From: Larkinella sp051857545
GTDB taxonomy: Bacteria > Bacteroidota > Bacteroidia > Cytophagales > Spirosomataceae
Assembly: GCF_051857545.1 (NCBI RefSeq)
Contig: NZ_JBPZHB010000009.1
Span: 62,001-126,000 of the forward strand
Length of the DNA: 64,000 bases
Direction: 5' to 3'
This document shows, in pieces, positions 16,644 through 25,617 of the stretch. The translations under genes were made by a program, and so were the position numbers. Each line of letters opens with the position of its first letter. Within the stretch, counting starts at the first letter, position 1. The notes beneath the pieces were generated by a model. It had not been told where the DNA came from, searched no databases, and worked only from the letters and a program-made list of their open reading frames with translations.

Positions 16644-17633
16644 ATGCTCATTTTACGCCGAATCGGGCTGGTTTTGCTCGTCCTGTTTATCCTGCTGAAT
16701 ATCGTTTCAGCTTTCCATGCCTCCCGTTTTACCTATTTTTACAACAATCCCGACAAAACACCGGCGCGGAAAGCCGAGGACTATTCGACCAGCGAACTTA
16801 TCCAGGCGGCTTTTTTTGGCCTGAAACTGAAGAAATCGGTCGTCAGCGATACCCCGAAAATCCCCTACGAAACCATCCGGCTCACCAACGAATATGGTCA
16901 GAGACTGGAAGGCTGGTATATCCCGGCGGAACAGGCCAAAGGCACCGTGATTTTGTGCCACGGCCACGCGTCGAACAAATCGAAAATCCTCTGTGAAGCG
17001 GACTATTTTCACGCACTGGGCTACAACACCCTGTCGTTCGACTTCCGGGCGCACGGCAATTCTGATGGTAACATCTGCACCATCGGTTTTCGTGAAACCA
17101 ACGATCTGAAAGCGGCTTATGATTTCGTGGCGAAGGGAAAGGAGAAAAACATCATTCTCTGGGGCGTGTCGATGGGAGCCGCCACAATCCTGAAAGCCAT
17201 CCCCGAACACGGATTAAAACCGGCGCGGGTCATTCTGGAATGTCCGTTTGCCTCACTCTACGACGCCATTCAGGGTCGCCTTCGCTCGATGCACATTCCA
17301 GCCCATCCGGTGTCGGAATTGCTGGCGTTATGGGGTGGTCTGCAGCGTAGCATGTGGGTGTTTGGCTACCGGCCGTCGGAGTCGGCCAAACAGCTTACGA
17401 TGCCGGTTTTGCTGAATTGGGGCGCGAAAGACCCCCGGGTTCTGCGGCACGAAACCGATGCTATTTTTGAGAATTTAGGCACTTCTCGAAAGCAGCTGGT
17501 GGTTTTTGAAAAGTCGGCCCACCAGTCGTTTTGCACCGTCGAAAACGCGAAATGGCAGGCCAGCATCAACCGTTTTTTGCAGACCAACCCAAAAACCGCC
17601 CTTCAACCGGCGACCGAACTCCAAGCCCGGTGA
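16644..17633 (+). CDS. Alpha/beta hydrolase, membrane-anchored
   Basis: A 329-residue hydrolase of the BEM46/YqkD-like group. The N-terminal hydrophobic helix (about 5-25) anchors it in the membrane. The oxyanion region is VILCHGHASNKSK, the nucleophile elbow GVSMGAATILKA, the acid D in NWGAKDPRVL and the histidine in KSAHQSF. A TATGTTTG box at 16578-16585 may be its -7 element. The substrate is unknown; peptidase-like and esterase-like members exist in the family. Confidence 0.83.
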   Translation: MLILRRIGLVLLVLFILLNIVSAFHASRFTYFYNNPDKTPARKAEDYSTSELIQAAFFGLKLKKSVVSDTPKIPYETIRLTNEYGQRLEGWYIPAEQAKGTVILCHGHASNKSKILCEADYFHALGYNTLSFDFRAHGNSDGNICTIGFRETNDLKAAYDFVAKGKEKNIILWGVSMGAATILKAIPEHGLKPARVILECPFASLYDAIQGRLRSMHIPAHPVSELLALWGGLQRSMWVFGYRPSESAKQLTMPVLLNWGAKDPRVLRHETDAIFENLGTSRKQLVVFEKSAHQSFCTVENAKWQASINRFLQTNPKTALQPATELQAR

Positions 17634-17727
17634 GGTAGTTTATGCCAGAATGAAGCACGATAAATAACCCAAACAAAGCCGTTGATCAGTCGGTTGATAC
17701 AGGATTACTTGCTAATTCTTCTCAACG

Positions 17728-19056
17728 ATGAACAACCGAATTATTCTTTTTGCACACACCTTACTCCTGACCGGCCTGCTGCTGTCGTGTGGCCAAAGCA
17801 AAAAAACGGAGAGCGACGAAACCACTGCTACGGCAACGGAAGAAACCGAAACTGCCCAGGCACCTGATCTGCCGGAACCTTCCGAATCATCCAAGCATTT
17901 CAGCAACGTGATCGGCTGGAAAGACGGCCAGATGCCCAAGGCTCCTGACGGTTTTGTGGTCACCGAATACGCCCGCGACCTGAAAAACCCGCGCCGGACT
18001 TACGTGTTGCCCAACGGCGACGTTCTGGTAGTCGAATCCCAAACCGAAAAGAAAGGCGTGGTGAAGAAGGTGGTGGCCGCCGTCAGCGGACAGGCCAAAG
18101 CCGGTGCCGTTGGTGAAAGTGCCAACCGCATTACGCTCCTTCGCGACGCCAACAAAGACGGCAAACCGGAAATTCGCGAAACCTTTCTGGAGGGCCTGAA
18201 TCAACCGTTTGGGGTTGTGCTGATCGGCAACACGCTGTATGTCGCCAATACCGACGGCGTTCTCAAATTTCCATATCAGCCGGGCCAGACCAAAATAACC
18301 GCCAAAGGAACGCCGATTCTGCCGCTGCCCGCCGGGGGCTACAACAACCACTGGACACGCAACCTGCTTGCCAATGCCGACGGTTCCAAAATTTATGTTT
18401 CGGTGGGGTCAGGCAGCAATGTGGGCGAAAACGGCATGGAGCATGAACTGAAACGGGCGGCCATTCTGGAAATCAATCCCGATGGATCGGGTGAGCGGAT
18501 TTACGCCAGCGGACTGCGGAACCCCGTCGGCATGGACTGGGCACCCGGTACAAACACGCTGTGGACGGCCGTGAACGAACGCGATGAACTGGGTGATGAA
18601 CTCGTGCCCGACTACATTACCAGCGTTAAAGAAGGCGCTTTCTACGGCTGGCCTTATTCCTATTTTGGACAGAACGAAGACCCGCGCCGGAAAGACGAAC
18701 GGCCCGATCTGGTCAAAAAAACCATTGTTCCTGACGTGGCTGTAGGCTCGCACACGGCGTCGCTGGGGCTGGCGTTTTATGATAAAGACGCATTTCCGGA
18801 GAAATACCGCAACGGTGCGTTTGTGGGTCAACACGGTTCCTGGAACCGATCGGCTTTTTCCGGTTATAAAGTCATTTTCGTACCATTTGAGAACGGAAGG
18901 CCGAGTGGGAAACCGGAGGATTTTCTGACCGGTTTTATTGCCAACGACAAGGATGTGTTTGGCCGCCCGGTTGGCTTATCGGTTTTGCCCGACGGTTCAC
19001 TGCTCGTGGCCGACGATGCCGGCAACCGGATCTGGCGGGTTAGTGCCACTCGCTGA
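17728..19056 (+). CDS. PQQ-dependent sorbosone dehydrogenase-like lipoprotein
   Basis: A 442-residue periplasmic beta-propeller enzyme of the L-sorbosone dehydrogenase-like group, which oxidises sugars or sugar aldehydes with PQQ. The signal peptide ends at the lipobox LLLSC (residue 21), followed by a Ser/Thr/Glu-rich linker. Propeller motifs: DANKDGKPEIRETFLEGLNQPFG, YVANTDGVLKFPY, YASGLRNPVGMDWAPG, AFVGQHGSWNRS and PDGSLLVADDAGNRIW. It stands between a hydrolase and an SDR gene and may belong to a sugar-oxidation group with 19229 and 19991. Confidence 0.87.
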   Translation: MNNRIILFAHTLLLTGLLLSCGQSKKTESDETTATATEETETAQAPDLPEPSESSKHFSNVIGWKDGQMPKAPDGFVVTEYARDLKNPRRTYVLPNGDVLVVESQTEKKGVVKKVVAAVSGQAKAGAVGESANRITLLRDANKDGKPEIRETFLEGLNQPFGVVLIGNTLYVANTDGVLKFPYQPGQTKITAKGTPILPLPAGGYNNHWTRNLLANADGSKIYVSVGSGSNVGENGMEHELKRAAILEINPDGSGERIYASGLRNPVGMDWAPGTNTLWTAVNERDELGDELVPDYITSVKEGAFYGWPYSYFGQNEDPRRKDERPDLVKKTIVPDVAVGSHTASLGLAFYDKDAFPEKYRNGAFVGQHGSWNRSAFSGYKVIFVPFENGRPSGKPEDFLTGFIANDKDVFGRPVGLSVLPDGSLLVADDAGNRIWRVSATR

Positions 19057-19145
19057 GCTGAAGTCATTTCACGGTTTTGTTCTTGATTGGTACAAATGCG
19101 ATCATTGTTGGGATAATTCCAATAGCATTCTTCGATTGATAGCAC

Positions 19146-19193
19146 TACGTTTGCGAACCGACTGTCCCGGCGTTTGTTTACGGGGCAGTCGGT
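19146..19193 (+). promoter_or_regulatory. -7 box and 5' hairpin before the SDR gene
   Basis: TACGTTTG (19146-19153) fits the TAnnTTTG -7 box, though no good -33 box is seen. A hairpin of 13-nt arms with one G:U-type mismatch (19157-19169 with 19181-19193) starts a few bases later, so it would form the very 5' end of the mRNA. It may protect the leader, or act as a terminator for the gene before it. Confidence 0.45.
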
Positions 19194-19228
19194 ATCGATC
19201 GGTTTTACGAATCTCCTAACATCGTACC

Positions 19229-19978
19229 ATGAAATTTAAAGACAAAGTAGTGGTCATTACCGGCGCCACCACTGGCATTGGCAAAGCGACCCGTGAACAC
19301 CTTACGCGTGAAGGTGGAATTGTTTATAACCTCGACATCCAAAAACCGGCAGACGACGACACGCTGGGTGAATTTATCCCCTGTGATGTCCGAAACAAAC
19401 AGGAAATCAAAGACGGTTTGGCGGCTGTTGTGGCCAAAGAAAACCGCATAGATCTGCTCTTCGCCAACGCCGGCATCCACCTTTTCGCCACGATGGAACA
19501 AACGTCCGACGAAGAGCTGGATAACCTGATCGAGATCAACATCAAAGGCACGTTTCATACCGTCCGGGAAGTCCTTCCTTACATGAAAGCGCAGCGGAAG
19601 GGAAGCATCGTTCTGATGGGTTCCGATCAGACCTTTACCGGCAAAGCCAGCAGTTCGGTGTATGGCCTGACCAAGGGTGCAATCGGGCAACTCACCAAAA
19701 GCACGGCCATCGATTATGCCCCGTTCAACATCCGGGTTAACTGCATTTGTCCCGGCACCATCGATACGCCCTTGCTCCATAAAGCGGTTACCCACTTTTC
19801 CACCGTCAATTCCGTCGGCGAAGCGGGCGTTTACGAATCACTGAACACCATCCAGCCGCTGGGCCGAATTGGTAAACCGGAAGAGATTGCTGCGGTGGTC
19901 GCTTTTTTATTATCAGACGACAATTCCTTCATGACGGGCAGTCTGGTGAGTGCGGATGGCGGGTATGTTTGTCAATAG
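19229..19978 (+). CDS. Short-chain dehydrogenase/reductase
   Basis: A 249-residue NAD(P)-dependent classical SDR. The dinucleotide motif is TGATTGIG (11-18), the NAG motif is NAG at 80-82, and the catalytic set is S132, Y145 and K149 (YGLTK). The C-terminal part (PLGRIGKPEEIAAVVAFLLSDDNSFMTGSLVSADGGY) is typical of FabG-like and hexose/alcohol dehydrogenases. An acidic residue after beta-2 (NLDIQKP) suggests NAD rather than NADP. It ends 12 bp before an aldo/keto reductase gene, so the two are probably co-transcribed. Confidence 0.88.
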   Translation: MKFKDKVVVITGATTGIGKATREHLTREGGIVYNLDIQKPADDDTLGEFIPCDVRNKQEIKDGLAAVVAKENRIDLLFANAGIHLFATMEQTSDEELDNLIEINIKGTFHTVREVLPYMKAQRKGSIVLMGSDQTFTGKASSSVYGLTKGAIGQLTKSTAIDYAPFNIRVNCICPGTIDTPLLHKAVTHFSTVNSVGEAGVYESLNTIQPLGRIGKPEEIAAVVAFLLSDDNSFMTGSLVSADGGYVCQ

Positions 19979-19990
19979 TGAATAAAACTG

Positions 19991-20926
19991 ATGGATCAAA
20001 ATCAACGAAACACCCGACGAGATGCCCTCCGACTACTCGGGACTACGGCCGCAACGCTGGCAACGGGCGGTTTATCCGGGTTTTTAGCCCCTGCTCCTCC
20101 TTCCATGCTCAGCCGACTGATTCCTTCCAGCAACGAAAAACTGCCCGTCGTGGGCATTGGCACCTGGCAGACGTTCGATGTTTCCGGAACGACGGAACAG
20201 GAACCGTTGCTGCAGGCTTTGAAAGCCGTTCACCAAGCCGGTGGCAAGCTAATCGATTCGTCGCCGATGTACGGACGTTCGGAAGAAGTGGTGGGCAAAC
20301 TCACGGCGGAATCCGGGATTCAAAACCAGTTTTTTTACGCTACCAAAGTCTGGACGCGGGGTCGGGAAGCGGGCATTCGGCAGATGGACGAGTCGATGCA
20401 GAAAATGAAACGGTCGTCGATGGATCTGATGCAGATTCACAACCTGGTCGACTGGAAAACGCACCTGGAGACGCTCAAAGCCTGGAAAGCGTCCGGCAAA
20501 ATCCGCTACATCGGTATAACGCATTACACCGATTCGATGCACGATGAACTGGCGGAAATCATCACCAAAGTCCCCATCGACTTTGTGCAGTTCAACTACT
20601 CGATTCTGTCCCGCAATGCCGAAAAAAAGCTGTTGCCCGTCGCCCGGGACAAGGGCGTAGCAACAATCATCAACCAGCCGTTTGCCGAAGGGCGGTTATT
20701 TTCGCTCGTAAAAGGGAAGGAACTACCAGCTTGGGCGACCGAAAACGAGATCAGCAGTTGGGCGCAGTTTTTTCTGAAATTTATTGTTTCAAACCCCGCC
20801 GTTACCTGCGTCATTCCCGGCACCAGCAACCCCCGGCACGCTGCCGACAACATGCTGGCCGGACACGGACGCCAGCCGGATACGGCCCTGCGCGAAAAAA
20901 TGGCCGCGTTTCTCCAACGGTTGTAA
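19991..20926 (+). CDS. Aldo/keto reductase, Tat-exported
   Basis: A 311-residue TIM-barrel oxidoreductase. The N-terminus has twin arginines (TRRDALRLLGTTAATLATGG), so it is predicted to be exported by Tat with bound NADP(H). The catalytic tetrad is D89, Y94, K119 and H150 (DSSPMYGRSEE, ATKVW, MQIHNL). Exported AKRs of this type occur in Cytophagales beside sugar dehydrogenases. It probably forms an operon with the SDR. Confidence 0.87.
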   Translation: MDQNQRNTRRDALRLLGTTAATLATGGLSGFLAPAPPSMLSRLIPSSNEKLPVVGIGTWQTFDVSGTTEQEPLLQALKAVHQAGGKLIDSSPMYGRSEEVVGKLTAESGIQNQFFYATKVWTRGREAGIRQMDESMQKMKRSSMDLMQIHNLVDWKTHLETLKAWKASGKIRYIGITHYTDSMHDELAEIITKVPIDFVQFNYSILSRNAEKKLLPVARDKGVATIINQPFAEGRLFSLVKGKELPAWATENEISSWAQFFLKFIVSNPAVTCVIPGTSNPRHAADNMLAGHGRQPDTALREKMAAFLQRL

Positions 20927-21091
20927 CGTCAAACCACATCCATTGCCTGTCCGCACCTGGACAAATTCTGTCCGAAATCGTACAGAGCCTCTTCCTCAAC
21001 ACCATCCAAATCACTTCCAAAGGCACATTTTCTTTCTGGCATTCTATTTGTTTTGCAAAATTACAACTAATCGTACGAACGGAGTAAGACC

Positions 21092-21436
21092 ATGCGAAGA
21101 TCCTTTCTGGGCGAGTTTGAAGAAATTGTCCTGCTGGTGGTGGCAGCCTGTCCGGCCGAAGCCTACGGCGTTACAATCTGGGAGGATGTCCAGCAACAAA
21201 CCGGGCGAACGATCACGATGAGTGCCGTCCATGCCACCTTATACCGCCTTGAAGAGAAAGGGTTCCTTTCCTCGCTGATGGGGGGTGCTACCGCCGAACG
21301 GGGTGGACGACGCAAGCGGTTTTTCGCGCTGACCAATGCCGGAGTTCGGGCCTTAAACGACATTCAGGAAGTCCGCAGTCGGCTCTGGCAAGCCATTCCA
21401 CCGGGGAAATTTCAATTGATTGGCTTTAAAAATTAA
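21092..21436 (+). CDS. PadR-family transcriptional regulator
   Basis: A 114-residue PadR winged-helix protein: FEEIVLLVVAACPAEAYGVTIWEDVQQQTGRTITMSAVHATLYRLEEKGFLSS, then the basic wing ERGGRRKRFFALTNAGVRAL. The start follows a GGAG-like ribosome site (cggagtaagacc). It is 85 bp upstream of a prefix-domain permease gene, a pairing common in Cytophagales where PadR is thought to control the permease. Its stop codon lies within the left arm of hairpin H6. Confidence 0.9.
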   Translation: MRRSFLGEFEEIVLLVVAACPAEAYGVTIWEDVQQQTGRTITMSAVHATLYRLEEKGFLSSLMGGATAERGGRRKRFFALTNAGVRALNDIQEVRSRLWQAIPPGKFQLIGFKN

Positions 21437-21504
21437 GAATGAAGAGTTAAGAGTTAAGAGTTGGCTGACGCTCTCACCCTTAACTCTTAACTCTTCATTC
21501 TTAA
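21433..21504. repeat. Perfect hairpin H6 between padR-like and permease genes
   Basis: Arms 21433-21458 and 21479-21504 are perfectly complementary over 26 nt with a 20-nt loop. The arms are tandem copies of GAGTTAA plus GAATGA. It occupies nearly the whole gap inside an apparent operon, so if transcribed it would form a very stable stem between the two cistrons. Confidence 0.9.
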
Positions 21505-21521
21505 CTCATAACTAACAACTT

Positions 21522-24149
21522 ATGAAACACCTGACTCCGCCCCGTTGGGCCGACTGGCTGCTGGAACGCTTCGTGGCACCTCATCTGCTGGAGGATGTGC
21601 AGGGCGATCTGCATGAAGTGTTTTACAAGCAGACGGAGGATGCCGGTTTGGCAAACGCCCGACGGGCGTTCGTCTGGGCGGTTTTGAATTACCTGAACCC
21701 GTTCTTTTTGAAGCGAAAACCCGAAGCATACTCCAAACCAACAAATACCACGATGATCCGTAACTATTTCAAAATTGCTTTTCGAAACTTGGTTCGCAAC
21801 AAAACCTACACCGCGATCAATGTCTCCGGGCTGGCCCTCGGCATGACCTGCGGCATTCTGATTTTCATGCTGGTGAAATACCACCTGAGTTTCGATACGT
21901 TCCACGCCAATTCCGACCGGATTTACCGCTTCGTAACCGAGCAACACCGCGAAACGATCAGCTACCGCGCCAACGTTCCCAGCCCCCTCGGCAAAGTTTT
22001 CCGCAACGACTATACTTTTGGTGAGAAAGTAGCCCGCATTGCCACCGCCGAGGATGTGGTGCTGACGGTTAAAGAAGGTTCGGAAATTCGTAAGTTTAAG
22101 GAGAGCGAGGGCGTGGCCTTCACGGAACCCGACTTCTTCGACATTTTCAATTATCCGCTGCTGAAAGGGGATCGGAGTACGGTCTTGCGTGACCCCAATA
22201 CCGCCATTGTGACGGAGAAAATGGCCCGAAAGCTCTTTGGCGAGGTCGATCCGATGAACAAACTGTTTCGGCTGGATAACAAGGTTGATTTCAGGGTCAC
22301 GGGCGTTTTGAAAGATTTACCCATCACCACCGACCGAAAAACTGAAATCTACGTATCGTACAACACGCTGAAACAGTATAACGACTGGCTGGCCAGCGAC
22401 GATGCCTGGGGCGGTATCAACAGTGCCATGCAATGTTTTGTCCGACTCCGGCCCGGTGTTTCGCCCGATGAGGTGGAGAAGGTTCTGCCCGCTTACGTGA
22501 AGAAATACCGTCCAACCAATAAAAACGTCCACCATTACAAGCTGCAACCGCTAGCCGATATTCACTTTAATGCCCGGTATGGTGGGGTCATCACCAAAAC
22601 CAATTTGTGGGTTTTAGGCTGTATTGGCCTGTTTCTGATCATTACAGCCTGCGTAAATTTCATCAATTTGGCCACGGCGCAGGCGCTAAAGCGCTCCAAA
22701 GAAGTGGGCGTCCGGAAAGTGCTGGGGAGTTTTCGCGGGCAACTTTTCTGGCAGTTTATTGCCGAAACCGGTTTGATCACGACTGTAGCCGTTGGATTGG
22801 CCTGCCTTGCGTCCGCGTTACTCCTGCCTTTCATCAACGACTGGTTCACGGTACAAATCGCCGTCAACGCCATTTCCGACTGGACGTTTATGCTGTTTCT
22901 ACCCCTCCTGACACTGGCCGTTACGTTCTTTGCCGGATCATACCCCGGACTGATTCTGGCCGGTTTTCAGCCGGTTATGGCGCTCAAAGGAAAGCTTTCA
23001 CAACAAAACATCGGCGGTTTCAATACTCGGCGTACGCTGATCGTGGGGCAATTTGCGATTTCGCAAGTGCTGATCATTGGCATGATTGTGATCACCAACC
23101 AGATGCGGTTTTCGACGCAATCCGATTTGGGGTTCAACAAAGACGCCGTGGTGATGCTGCCGGTGGCGACGGAATCGAACGTGCTGACGATGAAAACCCT
23201 GAAAAGCCAGTTTTCCCAAATTCCGGGCGTTCAAACCGTATCGGTTTGTCAGTCGGCTCCGGCTTCGAACTACAACGTCTGGAACACCTCGCCCAAATAC
23301 GACAACCGGGCTGAGGATGAAGCCTTTAGTGTGAGCGTTAAAGCCGCCGATGAGCAGTATATCCCGATGTTTGGCCTGAAAATCGTGGCGGGTCGCAACC
23401 TGTTTCCGTCCGACACGGCGAAGGAATTTATTGTCAATGAAATGTTTGCCCGCAAGCTGGGTCTGAAAGCATCCGACGAAGTGATTGGGAAAGCCCTGAG
23501 TTTAAACGACGGCAACACCAAAGGGACGATTGTGGGGGTGATCGCTGATTTTCATGACCGGTCTTTCCACGAAGACATCAACGCCATTTGCATCACGACA
23601 GCTCCGGATTTGTACGCGAGTTACGCCCTGAAAATCAATAGCGCCACCGTGCAACCTACGCTGGCTGCTCTGGAAAAAACGTGGAGCGACCGGCACCCGG
23701 ATCAGGTTTACGACTATCAGTTTCTGGATGAACACATTGCCAATTTTTACGCAACCGAAGGCCTGATGCTCAAGCTGATTCAGGCTTTTGCTGCCATCGC
23801 CATCTTCATCGGCTGTCTGGGTCTCTACGGTTTGGTGTCGTTTATGGCTGCTCAAAAGACCAAGGAGATCGGGATTCGGAAAGTGTTGGGCAGCAGCATG
23901 GGCCAGATTCTCTGGATTTTTGCCAAAGAGTTTTCGCGTCTCATTCTGATCGCCTTCGTTGTGGCCGCTCCGGTGGCCTATTACGCGATGACTGCCTGGC
24001 TGAAAAACTTCATTTTCCGCGTCGATCTGGGCATCGGGATCTTTATCTCTGCAATCGTTGGCACCTTTTTGATTGCGTTTATGACCGTCGGTTTTCAGTC
24101 CATCAAAGCCGCCTTAATGAACCCGGTGAAAGCCCTTCGTTCAGAGTGA
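21522..24149 (+). CDS. FtsX/MacB-type ABC transporter permease with prefix domain
   Basis: An 875-residue membrane protein. Residues 1-65 (PPRWADWLLERFVAPHLLEDVQGDL and on) are the permease prefix domain 2 found in Bacteroidota. Then two MacB-type halves follow, each with an N-terminal helix, a large periplasmic domain and an FtsX three-helix unit (around 380-490 and 765-870). The motifs RSKEVGVRKVLGS and KTKEIGIRKVLGSSMGQI mark the cytoplasmic loops. No ATPase gene is adjacent. The family is linked to efflux or envelope stress. The upstream PadR gene is the likely regulator. Confidence 0.9.
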   Translation: MKHLTPPRWADWLLERFVAPHLLEDVQGDLHEVFYKQTEDAGLANARRAFVWAVLNYLNPFFLKRKPEAYSKPTNTTMIRNYFKIAFRNLVRNKTYTAINVSGLALGMTCGILIFMLVKYHLSFDTFHANSDRIYRFVTEQHRETISYRANVPSPLGKVFRNDYTFGEKVARIATAEDVVLTVKEGSEIRKFKESEGVAFTEPDFFDIFNYPLLKGDRSTVLRDPNTAIVTEKMARKLFGEVDPMNKLFRLDNKVDFRVTGVLKDLPITTDRKTEIYVSYNTLKQYNDWLASDDAWGGINSAMQCFVRLRPGVSPDEVEKVLPAYVKKYRPTNKNVHHYKLQPLADIHFNARYGGVITKTNLWVLGCIGLFLIITACVNFINLATAQALKRSKEVGVRKVLGSFRGQLFWQFIAETGLITTVAVGLACLASALLLPFINDWFTVQIAVNAISDWTFMLFLPLLTLAVTFFAGSYPGLILAGFQPVMALKGKLSQQNIGGFNTRRTLIVGQFAISQVLIIGMIVITNQMRFSTQSDLGFNKDAVVMLPVATESNVLTMKTLKSQFSQIPGVQTVSVCQSAPASNYNVWNTSPKYDNRAEDEAFSVSVKAADEQYIPMFGLKIVAGRNLFPSDTAKEFIVNEMFARKLGLKASDEVIGKALSLNDGNTKGTIVGVIADFHDRSFHEDINAICITTAPDLYASYALKINSATVQPTLAALEKTWSDRHPDQVYDYQFLDEHIANFYATEGLMLKLIQAFAAIAIFIGCLGLYGLVSFMAAQKTKEIGIRKVLGSSMGQILWIFAKEFSRLILIAFVVAAPVAYYAMTAWLKNFIFRVDLGIGIFISAIVGTFLIAFMTVGFQSIKAALMNPVKALRSE

Positions 24150-24211
24150 ATGTCTGAATAAGCTGCCTGAAACCAGCGGATTTACCTGTTTCACGTTAAA
24201 AACGAACCAGA

Positions 24212-24247
24212 CCCCGGCAAAAACTTGCGATAGCAGTCCCGCCGGGG
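24212..24247 (+). terminator. Hairpin after the permease gene
   Basis: CCCCGGC (24212-24218) pairs with GCCGGGG (24241-24247), followed by CTTTCCGGTTT. The T tract is broken, so it is only a probable terminator. Confidence 0.45.
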
Positions 24248-24313
24248 CTTTCCGGTTTATTCCCGGGTTTTCTATCAAACGTCCCGGTGAATAAATCAGG
24301 TAGTACTACGCTG

Positions 24314-24342
24314 TTGGCGAACCCGTTCTGTTTCTACATTTG
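24314..24342 (+). promoter_or_regulatory. Bacteroidota-type promoter of the subtilase gene
   Basis: TTG (24314-24316), an 18-bp spacer and TACATTTG (24335-24342) match the phylum's -33/-7 pattern well. The start codon is at 24377, giving a leader of about 28 nt. Confidence 0.7.
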
Positions 24343-24376
24343 GTTCAGTCTTCCCTTCTAACTATATCCTTACCCC

Positions 24377-25567
24377 ATGAAACAGAAACACATCATTCTT
24401 CGGACCACCCAAACCGCCACCCGCGATCCCTTTCTGGGCGCACTCTCGTTGCCCCGTTCCGCCGAAGCGGTTGCCGCCGGCCTTTCCATCGAAGTCGAAA
24501 ACATTGACCGAAGGCAGGTGTCGGCTCTCACCCGCCGGTCCGACATTCTGGCGATGGCTCCGGCCATTCCCATGAAACTGATCGAGCCCGTTAGCAAAAA
24601 AAATATAGCCACGCCAGCGGCCCAGACTACGGCCTGGGGCGTCAAAGCCGTGGGTGCCGACACCTCGCCTTTCACGGGCGAAGGGGTCATTGTGGCCGTG
24701 CTGGATACGGGCATCGATGCCGCCCACCCGGCTTTTGCGGGCGTCCAGATCATTGAGCAGGATTTTACGGGTGAAGGCAACGGCGACCAGAACGGACACG
24801 GCACCCATTGCGCAGGAACGATTTTTGGCCGCATCAGCGACAACCTTCGGATCGGTGTGGCCCCCGGTGTTCAGAAAGCCCTCATCGGCAAGGTTCTGGG
24901 CGAAAACGGCGGGGGTTCAAGCGAACAAATCGTGAGCGCCATTCAGTGGGCGGGGCAGAATGGGGCCAATGTCATTTCGATGTCACTGGGGATGGATTTT
25001 CCCGGTTTTGTCAAGCAACTGCTCGACGAGGGGTATCCCGCTGAACTGGCCACTTCCTACGCGCTGGAAGGCTACCGTGCCAATGTCCAGCTCTTCGAGC
25101 GGCTTGCCGCTTTGATCAAAATACAGGGTTCGTTTTCGCAGGCCACGGTCATCATTGCGGCCGCCGGCAATGAAAGCCAGCGGAATGTAAATCCGGATTT
25201 TGAGATTTCAGTGAGCCCGCCCGCCGTGTCGGACGGCATCATTTCCGTCGCAGCGCTGGGTGAAAGCACGCAGGGATTCACAGTGGCAACGTTCTCAAAT
25301 ACCGGGGCTAACGTTTCCGGACCGGGGGTTAAAATTCTGTCGGCCAAACCCGGTGGTGGTTTTGTTCAGATGAGCGGTACCAGCATGGCGACGCCCCACG
25401 TGGCGGGTGTGGCCGCTTTGTGGGCGGAGAAAATCATGAAAACCGGTTTTCTGACGCCCCTGACGCTTACGGCCCGGCTGATCGGTTCGGGCACGGAAGC
25501 AGGCTTGAAACCCGGCTTCGATCCCACCGACGTGGGGGCGGGTCTGGTGCGTGCGCCACAGGTTTGA
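24377..25567 (+). CDS. S8 family serine peptidase (subtilisin-like)
   Basis: A 396-residue subtilase. The catalytic triad is D110 (VAVLDTGID), H141 (NGHGTHCAG) and S336 (SGTSMATPHVAG), with N265 as the oxyanion residue (AAGNES). The first ~75 residues look like an I9-type propeptide remnant rather than a signal peptide: no hydrophobic core is seen. The enzyme is therefore either cytoplasmic or exported by an unknown route. An insertion around 205-255 before the oxyanion segment is unusual for short subtilases. It is monocistronic, with its own promoter and a strong terminator. Confidence 0.9.
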   Translation: MKQKHIILRTTQTATRDPFLGALSLPRSAEAVAAGLSIEVENIDRRQVSALTRRSDILAMAPAIPMKLIEPVSKKNIATPAAQTTAWGVKAVGADTSPFTGEGVIVAVLDTGIDAAHPAFAGVQIIEQDFTGEGNGDQNGHGTHCAGTIFGRISDNLRIGVAPGVQKALIGKVLGENGGGSSEQIVSAIQWAGQNGANVISMSLGMDFPGFVKQLLDEGYPAELATSYALEGYRANVQLFERLAALIKIQGSFSQATVIIAAAGNESQRNVNPDFEISVSPPAVSDGIISVAALGESTQGFTVATFSNTGANVSGPGVKILSAKPGGGFVQMSGTSMATPHVAGVAALWAEKIMKTGFLTPLTLTARLIGSGTEAGLKPGFDPTDVGAGLVRAPQV

Positions 25568-25584
25568 TGAATTTTACTCCAAAC

Positions 25585-25613
25585 GAAAAAACCGGCTCAT
25601 CGCCGGTTTTTTC
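25585..25613. terminator. Strong bidirectional terminator
   Basis: GAAAAAACCGGC (25585-25596) and GCCGGTTTTTTC (25602-25613) form a perfect 12-bp stem with a 5-nt loop and a T tract on both strands. It serves the convergent subtilase and RND genes. Confidence 0.9.
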
Positions 25614-25617
25614 ATTG

